From NCBI GenBank assembly GCA_033816765.1, contig CM066296.1:2666001-2730000 (forward strand): DNA of 64,000 bases, read 5' to 3'. The position numbers and the translations under genes are program-made. This DNA comes from Nothopassalora personata. Lineage: Eukaryota; Ascomycota; Dothideomycetes; Mycosphaerellales; Mycosphaerellaceae. Under the pieces are notes generated by a model. That model had not been told where the DNA came from. It saw only the letters and a program-made list of their open reading frames with translations, and ran no database searches. Of the stretch, positions 53,650 through 64,000 are shown in pieces (position 1 is the first letter of the stretch; each line of letters begins with the position of its first letter).

Positions 53650-54545
53650 ATGGCTTTCGCACCGCTGCTCCGGCAGGTAAGGAATGGAATGCACATAATG
53701 CATTACATGGCGACATTCGGCTGACACTGTATACGATAGCACATACTGCCCTTAGCAGGCCTCACTGCCGGCCTCGCCCTCGTCCCAACACGGACAGTCT
53801 ACGCGGAGGAGCCACCCTCAGATCCCATACAAGCGATCGTATGTCGAGAGTCTAGGTGCACCGCAGTGCATGCATACTCACATCGACACAGCGCGCACGG
53901 AAACCCATCTACGACTCCCCCACCGAAGAGCTCGCCCGCCAAGTCGGCGCAACCACACCACCACCACCACCCGCCTCGGGCATAACCGACAAACCTCAAC
54001 AGCAGGAAGATGCCTCCCCCAGCCGTCGACCCACACCCACCGACAGGCTCGCCGCCCAAGTAAAAGCCTCGCGCCTCTTCCTCCACAGCTACGCCGTCGC
54101 AGCCGAAGATGCCGTCAACAACGCCATGAACAGCTTCATGGATGCCGAGCACTCCTTCACATCCACCATCGCGTCCCTCGCCCCACCCAAAGAATCCAAC
54201 GAGAAGCTCTTGCCGGGCGGAATCTACGTCCTGGTCGCAGCCATGGCCGGAAGCATTATATCACGAAACAGGAACATCCTCGTCCGTTTTGCGACGCCGG
54301 TGTTGACGGGTGTCGTTACGGCGCACTACGTCGTTCCCAGGACGACGGAGAATGTCGGGAACTTGATTTGGAAGTATGAGGAGAAGTTTCCGGTTGTGAG
54401 GGATAATCATTTGAGGGTTAGTCAGGGTGTGAGGCATTTCATTGACACGGGCAAGGCGCATAGTCAGATGGGGCTTGCCATGGCTGAGGAGAAGGTGCAG
54501 GAGGCGAGGGAGTCGATACAGGATTGGGTCAAGAAGGGCAGGTGA
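53650..54545 (+). CDS. MICOS complex subunit MIC26/MIC27 (apolipoprotein O family)
   Basis: Three exons: 53650-53676 (MAFAPLLRQ), 53740-53838 and 53892-54545, together 259 residues. Intron 1 (53677-53739) has GTAAGG, CTGAC and TAG; intron 2 (53839-53891) has GTATGT and ACAG. The joined N-terminus is hydrophobic and mitochondrial-like (HILPLAGLTAGLALVPTRTV), followed by the family-typical RKPIYDSP. Two glycine-rich hydrophobic segments occur in the C-terminal half (GGIYVLVAAMAGSII and FATPVLTGVVTAHYVVP). MICOS shapes crista junctions in the inner mitochondrial membrane. Whether it is MIC26 or MIC27 is not decided. Confidence 0.88.
53677..53739 (+). other. Intron 1 of the MIC26/27 gene
   Basis: 63 nt with a GTAAGG donor, GCTGACAC branch and GATAG acceptor. 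It gives the only phase that joins MAFAPLLRQ to the hydrophobic segment. Confidence 0.75.
53839..53891 (+). other. Intron 2 of the MIC26/27 gene
   Basis: 53 nt with a GTATGT donor and ACACAG acceptor, phase 0. Confidence 0.85.
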
Positions 54546-55955
54546 GAGGATATGAAGGGAAGACATGTGCGGGACGCCGAAGCGAGTCGAGCGCTGACTG
54601 TATAGATCCGCGCAACCTCCCAAGATGGAGAGGGCGAAAAGAAATTCTTCCTGTGTACAATCATCCACTCGGTGGTGACGTCCTGTTAGACTGCCAGACT
54701 CCCTCCTCTGTCTCGTCCCTCATCTCCGGCACGAACGGTAAAAAGCTCGAATTTTATGACTCTTGATTCGGCTGGAAGGGCTTCTACTACCACTGGCTGT
54801 GGATTCAGTGTGACGGCACGTGCTTCTGCTACCTGTGCGATGAACGCGACCATGGTAAGGAGGAGAACCACGAGCCTATGGTTCAGGCTATGCTCACGAG
54901 ATTATCGCTGCCTCGGCTTGCGACAAATACACCATAAGCCAGTGTCGTGGTCGTTACCGCGCCCCCAGCTACGGCAGCTCCACGCCCGAAGGGGAAGGCT
55001 CGTACCTCCGAAGGACGAGGTGACTCTCAGCCGAAATCACTGCCTAGAGCGACGACGCGCCTGATAAACTTGACGCGGCAGCAGTCCAGTCGCAAATTGC
55101 GATCTCAGCCACAGATGAAATCCCTAGCCCTACGTCCTAACCACAAGTTCCCCAGAAGGGCAAGCGCGCTATTCTACCCGACGAAGAGCAGGATGTATCC
55201 TGGCCCTCTAGCGAAAAGGCTTGATATACCAATCCCCCGTCGAATAGGTCCATCATTAATCCGCAGTCCATGCGGGCGTTGCACCCCACAGAGCTGACTA
55301 AATTGGAACAGGAATCACCCCCCTTTAACAACATCGACAACAGACTCTTCGTGAATACACTCTGAATCACGTAGGCGGATACACATCCTGCAACAGTCGG
55401 CATGTCTCGACGCTGACTAGCCTTGCCTCTATCGGTGAATGTGTTCTTACTGTGCTTGCGCTTCTTCACTATGCGAGCGGATGGAACAGGATCGTTCTTG
55501 GACTAAGGCGCGAATAGATCTGATTGTAGCACGCTCGCTTCCACATCCACTGCCTTCGCGATCTTCGTCCCAAATGGCTGACCGGCCTGGAGTCTGGACT
55601 TGCCACGCACTATGCTGGCGCACTACGCTATGCGACATAAGCTTCGCAGATCACAAGATTGGTCTGATCATTCAACACGCTGCATCAATTGAGATCTAAG
55701 TCGACGCCAAGCTTGTACATGACTATGTTCCTCGAAATCGTAGGCGTCAAGTATGGCGTCCCTTCTACCTACTGGAGCATCGTGATTCGTATCGAATAGC
55801 ACGTCTACGAGATCTTGTCTTTGCATTGAAATCGAGCGAATAAAGAACAAGACTTGGGCATGTGGTCTCCGGTTGTGCATCTTGCGAGGAGCATTCACTA
55901 ACAAGCGTCATGTGCTACTCGGCCCGGCCCTGAGCGGCTTCGGTGCCGTTGAGCG
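54546..55955. other. Intergenic, no supported gene
   Basis: Several short frames on both strands, none with a recognisable domain. A minus-strand frame starting at 54871 begins with a hydrophobic stretch but lacks an ATG at the right place. The composition is not RIPed. Confidence 0.45.
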
Positions 55956-56189
55956 TTGTCCCGTTTGAAACTCGCCATTTTGAAAAGACCCTTAAAAGAC
56001 CATTACATAAATCCTACTACCTTAACAGAGCACAGCGATAAATCCCTGTTAAGACTACCACGGGACTTGCTGCTATCACTACATCCTCGCAACACCCTCG
56101 CAATCTCCCTTCACCAAATACAGCGAAATTCATTACGGCAAGAGCGATGGTTGACGCGCCTGAGGTGCGGTTCGTGTGCGTTTTTCAAC

Positions 56190-56618
56190 ATGAAGACGGA
56201 CGGCATCGGCACAAAGTGGGAGGACGTGGAGGAGTGTGACAGAATCATCATCGACAATGATCAGGACACTCGGAAGCTGTTCGGTATAAAGCTGTCCAAG
56301 CAGCTCAAACAGTTGGATCGTGTCGCAAACTTCAATTCGGTCTCCTCCTTGGGCAGCGGCTACAACTTCGCGATATCCGCACGCACTGACAACCCCAAAC
56401 AGAAGGACTTCAGATGCTACGGCCATCCAACAACCGCAACTCAGAAGTGCTTCGAGTCTCGCGGCGGAGAGCTCGGGTGTTACAATCACTTCCTCTGGAC
56501 GTTATGCAGTGGCACGAGCTTCTGCGTTCTTTGTGCGGACGTGAGGTGCGGCAATGCCAAACTGGAGAGGCTGCAGATGGACATCCTGCAAGAGAATTGC
56601 CGCCTTTCCAGATTTTGA
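56190..56618 (+). CDS. Hypothetical cysteine-rich ORF
   Basis: The frame is open from 55956, but the first good ATG is 56190 (MKTDGIGTKWEDVEECD). It gives about 142 residues with several cysteines in the second half (CYGHP, CFESRGGELGC, LCSGTSFCVLCADVRCG). No signal peptide and no recognised family. The spacing of cysteines could form a small zinc-binding fold, but that is a guess. Confidence 0.3.
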   Translation: MKTDGIGTKWEDVEECDRIIIDNDQDTRKLFGIKLSKQLKQLDRVANFNSVSSLGSGYNFAISARTDNPKQKDFRCYGHPTTATQKCFESRGGELGCYNHFLWTLCSGTSFCVLCADVRCGNAKLERLQMDILQENCRLSRF

Positions 56619-56745
56619 ACGTTCCACAAAGCGTTCCAACTGTGTAAAATGCTTCAGCAAACATGCCTGCGGCAAACATGTTTACTACTTCACCGCCTTC
56701 GTCATTCACTCAAGCACATGCTAGCTAGACGTCTCAGGCAGGCCC

Positions 56746-57296
56746 ATGAAGCCAGTGCCATCCATCAGCACCATGTCCGAAGCCGAAGATCATAATTTCC
56801 AGCTACAAGCACAGAACAAATTAGGACCGCGTCTCGACTCCAGTGTCGACGTCGACATGATTAGGGAAGACGGCAACGCCGCGGTCACTGAATCAGACCC
56901 TCCGCTACCCGGGCCCCAGCACCATCCTCTACTCCCACACCGCTACCACAAGTCGCACCAAAGCGCGCTACTGATACCTTCGAGGACGAAGTCGCGCGTT
57001 CAGTGGCCAAGCGCAAGAGGGGGACCGCGATCTACGACGAGATCGAGAAAATGCACGGCAGTCATCCGCCATTCAATGAGGTCCGTGACGATGAGGTTCG
57101 TCGCGGAGTACCACTTGAAGAACGGATCTTGACTACTATTCAAGAGCGAACTTCGCTGAATGTGGCCGAGCAGCTGCAATCGGCTGCAAAGTTCCTTGGA
57201 CCAGCTCCGGGTGTCAAGGTGTTGCAGGAACAAGAGGAGTTTTGGAAGGTGTTTGGACAAATTGCCTCTGGGACGAGGCAAGAAGGGACCGAGTGA
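56746..57296 (+). pseudogene. Small low-complexity protein gene A, frameshifted
   Basis: The ATG at 56746 opens a frame (MKPVPSISTMSEAEDHN, then acidic) that fades after about 56920. The C-terminal part is in another frame, open from about 56892 to TGA 57294-57296, with a proline/threonine-rich stretch, KRKRG, then EKMHG..P...E..DDEVRRGVP...R.LTT and KFLGP. This C-terminal block matches gene C (58838-59689). The switch falls in the C/G run CCCGGGCCCC (about 56909-56918). No intron of normal size fits, so it is a frameshift mutation or a sequencing error. Confidence 0.5.
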
Positions 57297-57944
57297 GTAG
57301 AGATGGCAGTGACATGAGAAAGAGTGGAGGGAGGAAGACTAGGAGAGACTGCTTTGTTGAGCGGAATGAGACCGGCTTTCGTAGGCTCCTACTGCGATCA
57401 CAGGTCTACCGCTAGTAAGCGTTCACGCGAGTTCCTGCTGTTGAATAATGTTTGATCACTTCAAGTCTTCTGTTGTAACATGATTCCTCACTACCACTGC
57501 TTCGCTCCCCTCCCAGGCACGTGGACGTGCTGCATTACACTAGCGCATGAAGGCTTGGCATCTCGTGATTAAGCGATTCATATTGCTACTGTGCTTGCAC
57601 GAATGCTTTGCGCCTTGGAAACATTGTATGAATGGAAAAAGATGCTTGGTAGCCTCTGGTGGAGAACTCGCGCATTCAATACTAGAGATTCGGCACATAG
57701 CTGTCTACCACCAATCACGAGTCCGTGACTAGACCGAAAGCTTTCGAGATGCATTCACATGCTTTAAAGCCCGCTGTCTCGCGGACTCATTCTATGCAGA
57801 GTCTTGATGCATCTCAAAGTCCTCGTGGTCTGTTCTTCTCCGAGGATCTGCAACTTTGACAGAGCCTTTGCACACCGCCGCAACACAGGAACACTGCTAC
57901 TACGCTCTCCTTCCGACGCCGTATTAACCTCTGCGCCAAGTTCA
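57297..57944. other. Intergenic between paralogue-cluster genes
   Basis: No supported gene. A 61-codon frame at 57547-57732 has no support beyond being open. Confidence 0.4.
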
Positions 57945-57977
57945 ATGAGGCTATATCAGAGACTCGAGGCCGGAACC

Positions 57978-58619
57978 ATGCCAGGCAGCAGCTCCGACCA
58001 GACAAAGCCCATGAATGCTTCGCGTCAAGCACAAGCACAGGCGAACGCGTCAGCCGCTTCAGTGCTTTACATCACCGCGGCCTCGCAAAAGAAGTCGAAG
58101 CGTAACACAGCTGGAAGACAAGTGGACGCCGTGTCCAAAGTCGTCACTCGGAGCGACAACGCACCTCACGCATCATCAACTCGGCCGAAAGCTAAGGTTC
58201 CTGCAGCACTCAAGGACTCCATCGCCACCACGCAGCCACAAGCTCGCCCTAACCGAAAGCGCGAGCGCACCATTCCTAACGACTACAACGAAGAGTATGA
58301 TGCATCCGAGCCCTTCGTCAAGAAGACTCGACCCGACGACCCGACAGAAACACTCAAGCAGACCCTGGACGACAAGCTGGCGGAGGAGCACGAAGGCTTC
58401 TACAAGACGTTCAACATACTTAGGAACGCTGTGGGAACAGCCTTTGCTCATTATCATGGAGATCCAAGCATGGCACAGCGGCGTATATCATACTTGGATC
58501 AGAACAATCAGATGCAGCGCTCAGACTACAGTGCGGGTTCCTTTTGGGGGAATGTGATCGATGCGGTGGCGAAGGATGGAGAGGGGGATGAGGATGTAGA
58601 CGAGGGAGAGGACGAGTGA
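57978..58619 (+). CDS. Small low-complexity nuclear-type protein B
   Basis: 213 residues from the ATG at 57978 (MPGSSSDQTKPMNASRQAQ); an upstream ATG at 57945 is in frame. The N-terminal half is A/Q/S/T-rich. A basic NRKRERTIP motif at mid-protein resembles a nuclear localisation signal. The C-terminal 90 residues look folded (EEHEGFYKTFNILRNAVG, AQRRISYLDQN, SFWGNVIDAV) and end in an acidic tail. Architecture and position match genes A and C, although the C-terminal block is not clearly the same. No family recognised. Confidence 0.6.
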   Translation: MPGSSSDQTKPMNASRQAQAQANASAASVLYITAASQKKSKRNTAGRQVDAVSKVVTRSDNAPHASSTRPKAKVPAALKDSIATTQPQARPNRKRERTIPNDYNEEYDASEPFVKKTRPDDPTETLKQTLDDKLAEEHEGFYKTFNILRNAVGTAFAHYHGDPSMAQRRISYLDQNNQMQRSDYSAGSFWGNVIDAVAKDGEGDEDVDEGEDE

Positions 58620-58837
58620 GTATAGGACCGTGCTTGCCACTGGAATTGTACCGCTCCTGTCTCGCGGTCGCGGCGAAGGCAGGCATGATCGTGGCTGTCT
58701 AGTCGTATGTTCATCTCGAACTTTACAGGAGCAGCCGGAAGGCGCTGAACAGAGCTCTATCACGAAGCAAACAACAATACAATCCATACCATTCACCAGT
58801 CGGCCTGTTCTACAAATACTGTCATCATACGTGGAGC

Positions 58838-59689
58838 ATGAATCGAGCATCTCAGTCGCAGGCTTCAGGGAGACCAAGACCTCTCCTACCAAAGCCACCT
58901 CCTGAAGACACAATGAGGCCATCCCTTGTGGTCAAGTTGAAGGTGCCGTCCTATTTTCGAAGTGCCAGTTGCGCGGCACAGTCGCAGCCTCCTCAAACAG
59001 GTGAAATGACTCCTCCAATAAATCCAGCACAAGCTCAGGACGTACCAAGGACCGACCAAACAGAGCAGATTTCCGATCCAACCATCGACACAGCCCGGAA
59101 AGGTAATCGCCCGCCAGATCAGTTGAAATTTCAATCCTCGCCCGCAAATTCCAGCAGCAAGGCACAACCACAGGTTACTGGCAGCGACGGACTCGACACC
59201 CCAAACATGTCAGCGCAAGCACAGAGCAAGCCAACAGCGCAGCAAGGCGAGTCACGAGTCGACTCGATCGTGAGCATGCCCGAAAACGACGCCTCGGAAT
59301 CGCACAAAACACCCAAAGCCCAACTTCCACAGGGCACACCAGCAGGAAATACGGCCGAAGGGGTCCTCTACGCCGCCCATAAGCGCAAACGCAACCGGCA
59401 AGATAACCCATCGGATCGTTTCGCCAAGTATTCCAAAGGCCAGATAGAGGGCCAACTCATTCGTAACTTTGAGAAAGAGCACGGCCGGAAGCCTGGCTTA
59501 CACGAGCTGCACGATAACGAGATACGGCGTGGAATTCCACCTGGAGACCGCGTGTGGACGACGCTCGAGGAGCAAGTTCTGATCGACCAAGGGCAGCGGC
59601 CGAAGGATAAGTTTCTGGGGCCGAGGAAGCCGGAAGATGGACCGGAGGAAGAGGACTATGAGTTGGTCCAAAAGATTGATGACGATTGA
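58838..59689 (+). CDS. Small low-complexity nuclear-type protein C (paralogue of A)
   Basis: 283 residues from the ATG at 58838 (MNRASQSQASGRPRPLLP) to TGA at 59687-59689. A short motif MRPSLVVKLKVPSYFRS lies near residue 26. It is followed by a long Q/S/P/T-rich disordered region and a KRKRNR basic motif. The C-terminal block NFEKEHGRKPGLHELHD.EIRRGIP...R.WTTLEE...KFLGP is shared with gene A. Function unknown; a nuclear role is suggested only by the basic motifs. Confidence 0.7.
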   Translation: MNRASQSQASGRPRPLLPKPPPEDTMRPSLVVKLKVPSYFRSASCAAQSQPPQTGEMTPPINPAQAQDVPRTDQTEQISDPTIDTARKGNRPPDQLKFQSSPANSSSKAQPQVTGSDGLDTPNMSAQAQSKPTAQQGESRVDSIVSMPENDASESHKTPKAQLPQGTPAGNTAEGVLYAAHKRKRNRQDNPSDRFAKYSKGQIEGQLIRNFEKEHGRKPGLHELHDNEIRRGIPPGDRVWTTLEEQVLIDQGQRPKDKFLGPRKPEDGPEEEDYELVQKIDDD

Positions 59690-59981
59690 GCGGAGCTGAT
59701 GGTGGGAACGAGGGCTGGGATGAGGTACAGGAAAGAGAAATGCCTGGTTAACGGATTGGATTCCAGGCGCCTTTGCAAGCGTCTGCTTCAAGTCGGCCCT
59801 CGCATTTTGGATGTTGAATCTTTCTTTCCACTCCTGAATTTCGCTTTCGTAGAGGCTTGGCGTCGGGTGAAGAAGCGGCACAGTTGAAGGGCGCTCCGGG
59901 GCAGATTCAGACAATTCGTCACTGGAGGGACGACGTCCTATCTTGTGCATCTGAAACGTGTTGCTGATGTTCTGCAAATAG

Positions 59982-60157
59982 TGTTGTAAATAGGTATTTG
60001 ACGAGTATAAGCTTCTAGATTGAAACGATAGGGTGGATTAGTAACCCTCATAAATTGCCACAAGGTGTGAGACTATCTAGCTACAGAAAACAGTGCAATA
60101 TAGTGTGTGTGTGCTAAGTCCTAACTAATATAGACCTTAGTTACCTAATTCACAACA
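59982..60157 (-). repeat. 3' LTR of copia element at right edge
   Basis: A 176-bp segment with matched ends: TGTTGTAAAT on the left and TTCACAACA on the right (inverted TGTTGTGAA). AATAG at 59977-59981 is the expected left target duplicate. The right partner is not in the window. Confidence 0.75.
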
Positions 60158-60639
60158 CTCCCCCTTTAGACTAACTACTATAAAGACAGTCTAATCAACT
60201 TAATATCACCTATGTTGCTATATTAGTCTCGAACACCTTTACTAGTTCTAGATACTAGGTTTCTGCTATAAGCAAGCATATGCTAAGGACAGTAATCTTG
60301 TTAGATTTACATATATAAGAGACCTACTCTTAGACACACTTAGGCCTTATCTTTCCGCTTTTAGAAGTGAATAGAAGGTTCTCTCGGCTTAAGAAGGTCT
60401 AGCTAGGCAGCAACGTACAAACCTCGTAGGTACGCATAAAAGAAGCTAGTTCTTTACTAAACAACTCTCTCTACTTTATACCACTTTACACCTCTCTTCC
60501 TACCTTTTTAGACTACTATACACTTACATACCCTAACAACTACTATATACATATTCTTAAAGCTTTTTAAGAAGCTTTTAGTAAGGTATGCTACATATAT
60601 AATAGTGTTTTAAGGGTGTTGCTAACTTATAAGTAGCAT

Positions 60640-61765
60640 TATAGTAGATGTTGTTAAGTGGACTCCTATAAACTAGTTTAGTAGTACTAGCAATGTCTTT
60701 AGTAGTGGATCTAGCTCTAGTAACGATTAAGATCCTAATAAGCGTCCTCCTAGTAATAGTAGAAAGGGTCTGCCTACATCTAGTAGGATCTCTAAGCGTA
60801 AGACCCTTATTAAGGCACTTAGACTAGTTAAGCAGATTATCGAGAGCAAGCGTAAGATTACTAAGAAGAATATAACCTTGCAGCTTACTATAGCATCCCT
60901 TAAGGTTGCCTTCTATAAGAAGAAGCTTCTAACTACTAAGGGTAGTATTACTAATCTACCGAACTAGGGTTAGATTAACGCGGCTGCCTAGGATTTTGAT
61001 TATATAACAGTTAACCCTTAAGGTCGTATTTCTAACACTATTACTATAAACCTTAATAGTAATTAGAACTACCTTCCTACCTTATAGGCTTCCGCTATAG
61101 ACTATCTTATTTAGCACTTCGGCAGCGCCTATAACCGCTATAAGGAGAGATCTAACCTTCCCTTTTCTAGTTGCTACACTATTCTAGGATAGTTTAAGGG
61201 CTACTATACTAACTGCGCTCTTAACAATTATTACGACAAGTGTAGCTTCTTCTCTCTACGGACCCTATAGTAGAGTGCCGCTAGTCTATCTAGAACCTAC
61301 TAGTAGCCTAGTGTAGGTTATACTCGCTCCGCTAGTACTGCATTCTAGGGTAGTGCATAGTATAGTCGATCTCATCCTATTATACGTAGCAGTCCTCTAC
61401 GTAAGGGCTTCCTATCTTTAGTTCTATACTCTCCTAGTATAAGTACCTCTAGATATAGTCTTTAGATGCCACCTACCTAGCTTATTCCTAGCGATGTAGA
61501 CTAGCGCCTAAGTATCCCTAGGGCTCCTAGTAATAGTTCTAGAACTGTCCTCCTAGAGCTTCGCCTCCTATTCTCTAACTCCCTCTCTTAGGATAAGGTC
61601 ACCACCTTGATTCGTTAGTTCCTGTAGCGCTTAGGCACTAATAATGACTTTTAGGAGGGTGCTATATTAAACTCGAGTTCCTATAAGAGGGGTTCTAGAG
61701 GCTCTAGTGGTTTTAGTAGTAAGTAGTAGTCTAGATAGTGTACTTACATTAGGTCTTAGTGATTT
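60640..61765 (+). pseudogene. Degenerate plus-strand frame of unknown family in copia 3' region
   Basis: About 370 codons with TAG/TAA interruptions. The sequence is S/N-rich at the start, then K-rich helical (LVKQIIESKRKITKKN), then a C/Y/F-rich middle (FKGYYTNCALNNYYDKCSF), then an S/R-rich end. It is antisense to the surrounding copia pol. It may be a separate inserted element or an extra antisense gene. Confidence 0.35.
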
Positions 61766-63900
61766 AGTTAGGGCTAAAGGATAAAAAGGCCGTTATACGT
61801 AAGGGCGGTCTACTTCTCTATTTTCTTTTGTTTTGTTACTATAGCTCCCCTAAATTGGAGTCTATAATAATAAACCAGATCTTGCCTTAAAAGGCGGTTC
61901 TAAAGCAGGCCTCTCTATAGTCTAGTTACATGAGCATAGTAAGATATATAATACCCTAAATGAATCTAGCCCTTAAGGCTAATAAATAAAAACTTTCCTC
62001 TACTGTCTCTAAACAAATGAGATATTGCTTTATAAATACTTATAAACAAATAAAGGTCTTGCCATGTATAAATGAAAGTGTAGTTAGTCTCTAGAAGCCT
62101 CCCTTAGAGAATGTAGTTTAGTAACTTTAGCTTTGTAAGCTAATCTATAAGCTGCTATACAGTAGGGATATACTTAACTATAATTAAGCCTTCTTTATAA
62201 ACATGTCTACAAAAATGGTTCCTTAGTCTAACATGCTTAGTTCTTCTATAGTTGGTATAATCTCTAACTAGCTTAATAGTAGACTAGTTGTCTACAAAGA
62301 TCTTAAAGGCTTAAGCTTTATAGTTGGTTATTTTCTAGGTTTTATAGAGTAGATTTCTTAACTATATTACTTCCCTATAGCATTTAGTTAAGGCTATATA
62401 CTCTGCTTTAGTGCTTAACAGCACTATCTCCTTCTACAGGTTGGATTTCTAGATAATAGTACTTCTAGCCATTTTAACTAGGAGTCCTAAGGTTAATCTA
62501 CCTATTAGATCTCTAGAGAAATTAGAGTCTATATAGATCTCTAGCTTTAGGGATTGTGTTTTTCTAAAGATTAGGCACTTGTTAATTGTTCTAGCAATGT
62601 ATCTCTAAACATGCTTTACTATAGCAATATGTTCTACTAAAGGATTAGCTAAGAATTTGGCTAGGTGGTTTGTTGTATAGGAGATATCTAGCCTAGTCTA
62701 GTTAGCTAGGTACTAGAGTTCCCTAATTAATGTGTTAAATAGATTGTAATCCTGTATATTATATTGCTCTTTATAAGCTTTATATAGGCGGTTAAGGGGA
62801 TATTTAACACTTTTAGCTAAGTCTAGGCTATGTTTCTAAAGTTTCTCTAAAGTATAGTGCTTTTAGGAGACATAGAGATCTCTATTCTTTTCACTCTTTA
62901 GTTATATGCCTAGGAAAAGGTTAGTATTAACAGTTTTAATAGAGTACTTGTTCTTTAGTCTAGCAATAAACCCCTTAATCTTCTAATTACTGTCGCTAAA
63001 GATCTAAAAGTTATCTATATATAGGAGAACTAAAAGATTCTCTCCCTAAAAAAGACATATATTAGAATTAAGTCTCTTTAGGCCTAATTCTTCTAGAGCT
63101 TCCTTAGCATTATAGTACTAGAGGTTTGCAGCTTATTTTAATCTATATAGTCCCTTCTTAATTTCTAGGACTTTATTAGATAGATCTTTCTTAATAAGTT
63201 CTACCCCTTCTAGTAGTTTAATGTATAAAGGTCTATTAATGTTAGGGTTTATAAATGCTATTTTAACATTAATCTGTCTCCTCTTCTAGCTAAGAACTGT
63301 GCATAGGGCTAGGAGAATCCTACTTATTAGTAGCCTTAGGGTTAGAGCAAAGGTTTTAACATAGTCTATCCCTTACTTTTAAGTAAACCCCTTTACTACC
63401 TATCTAGCTCTACGCTTCTTAATAGACCTATTAGGAAGATACTTATAGTGTAGGACCCATTTTCCTATAAGCAGTTTCCTACCCTTAGGGACTTTCTATA
63501 ATAGGATCTATACAATATATTCTATGTCTTCTAAGGAATTGAATTCCTTTCTAATTGCCCTAATCTATTTAGCTCTATTAGGTCTGTTTAATGCTTTAGT
63601 TAGGGTAGTAGGATCTATAAGCTTCCCCTTCTTTATATTATCTATAGCTATTATAGCGAATACTTTCTTAAGTTTGCTATAATTATAATAGGATCTGTTC
63701 TATCTTAAACTTCTCCTAGTTAGCTTAGGATAGACCTTAGCTTATTTAGTCCTTATAGGCTTACAAGTCCTATCTCTCTTTCTCTTACTAATATGTAGGG
63801 TAGGGTAGAATAGTATTATGGCCTAATTAGGGTCTTCTTACATAGCTAGGGCTATGTCTTCTTAGTGTAGTTCTTTAGACTATAAAGTCTAAGGCTTATG

Positions 63901-63999
63901 CTCTATAGGGGATTGTTCCTAGAGCTAGGTGTACTCTATAGGAGATTGTTCCTAGAGCTAGGTGTACTCTATAGGAGATTGTTCCTAGAGCTAGGTATG
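63901..63999 (-). repeat. 33-bp tandem repeat, three copies
   Basis: Units start at 63901, 63934 and 63967 (CTCTATAGGAGATTGTTCCT and following). In the minus-strand copia frame they encode an 11-residue repeat, YRVHLALGTIS. The array reaches the window end. Confidence 0.92.
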
Positions 64000-64000
64000 C

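Larger units (their letters stand above)
59982..64000 (-). mobile_element. RIP-degraded Ty1/copia element, 3' part (runs off window)
   Basis: The left edge is an LTR (59982-60157) followed by a minus-strand purine tract complementary to 60158-60165 (CTCCCCCT). The minus strand from about 64000 down to 62100 reads copia integrase C-terminal, reverse transcriptase with a YIDN box (near 63010-63025) and RNase H (TKAEYIALTKC, VDNQSTIKLVRD, RTKHVRLRNHF). TAG/TAA stops are frequent. A 1.7-kb stretch between the RNase H end and the LTR holds a plus-strand frame of unknown origin, possibly a nested insertion. The other end and its duplication are outside the window. Confidence 0.88.

Noticed and set aside
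54686..54871. Minus-strand frame with a hydrophobic start
   Set aside because: The apparent start is GTG; from the real ATG the hydrophobic segment is too short for a signal peptide, and there is no homology cue.
1..64000. CRISPR array or bacterial-type operon
   Set aside because: Tandem repeats here are directly adjacent without unique spacers, and genes have fungal introns.

Overview
The window looks like a piece of an ascomycete chromosome, most likely a filamentous Dothideomycete-type fungus. Protein genes are interrupted by short introns (about 45-65 nt) with GTATGT/GTAAGG-like donors and CTGAC/CTAAT branch sites. Large blocks of transposons carry the signature of repeat-induced point mutation (RIP) at CpA/TpG: TAG and TAA stand where CAG, CAA or TGG would be expected, while CpG survives. 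The species cannot be named from this sequence alone.

Layout. Bases 1 to about 39,090 are a nested retrotransposon block. A RIP-killed Ty3/gypsy chromovirus (1-2575, resuming at 9775) is split by a 7.2-kb minus-strand Ty1/copia element (2581-9774, TSD CCTTT). A second gypsy 3' end and a tRNA-like sequence follow. From 11768 to 37862 lies one large composite LTR element (373-bp terminal repeats, flanking ACTAG on both sides) with a gag-protease frame, a pol frame and a third long frame of unknown function. A near-identical 26-bp palindrome sits in both LTRs and at both gene junctions. Four later insertions interrupt it: a 773-bp unmutated sequence with a 14-bp duplication (15762-16534), a solo LTR (20557-20904, TSD CTAGG), a RIPed copia element (21165-27099, TSD AATTC) that itself holds a second solo LTR (24231-24546, TSD CTAAG), and an intact Ty3/gypsy chromovirus (28533-35841, TSD ATAAT, LTRs identical by eye). 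The intact element has full gag and pol frames, a candidate -1 frameshift site and a candidate self-priming site.

From about 39.1 to 59.98 kb the DNA is ordinary, unmutated genic sequence. It holds a BTB/POZ gene broken by one in-frame stop, TMA16 and EXO1 as a divergent pair, a HET-like remnant, a type III polyketide synthase, a possible broken small secreted protein gene, OCT1 (mitochondrial intermediate peptidase) and MIC26/27 (MICOS subunit) as a second divergent pair, and a cluster of three small low-complexity genes, two of which are paralogous. From 59982 to the end another RIPed minus-strand copia element begins (LTR 59982-60157) and runs out of the window.

Together the sequence records at least two ages of transposition, one before and one after (or escaping) RIP, next to a conserved housekeeping island. 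Boundaries of RIPed reading frames are approximate because they were read by eye.
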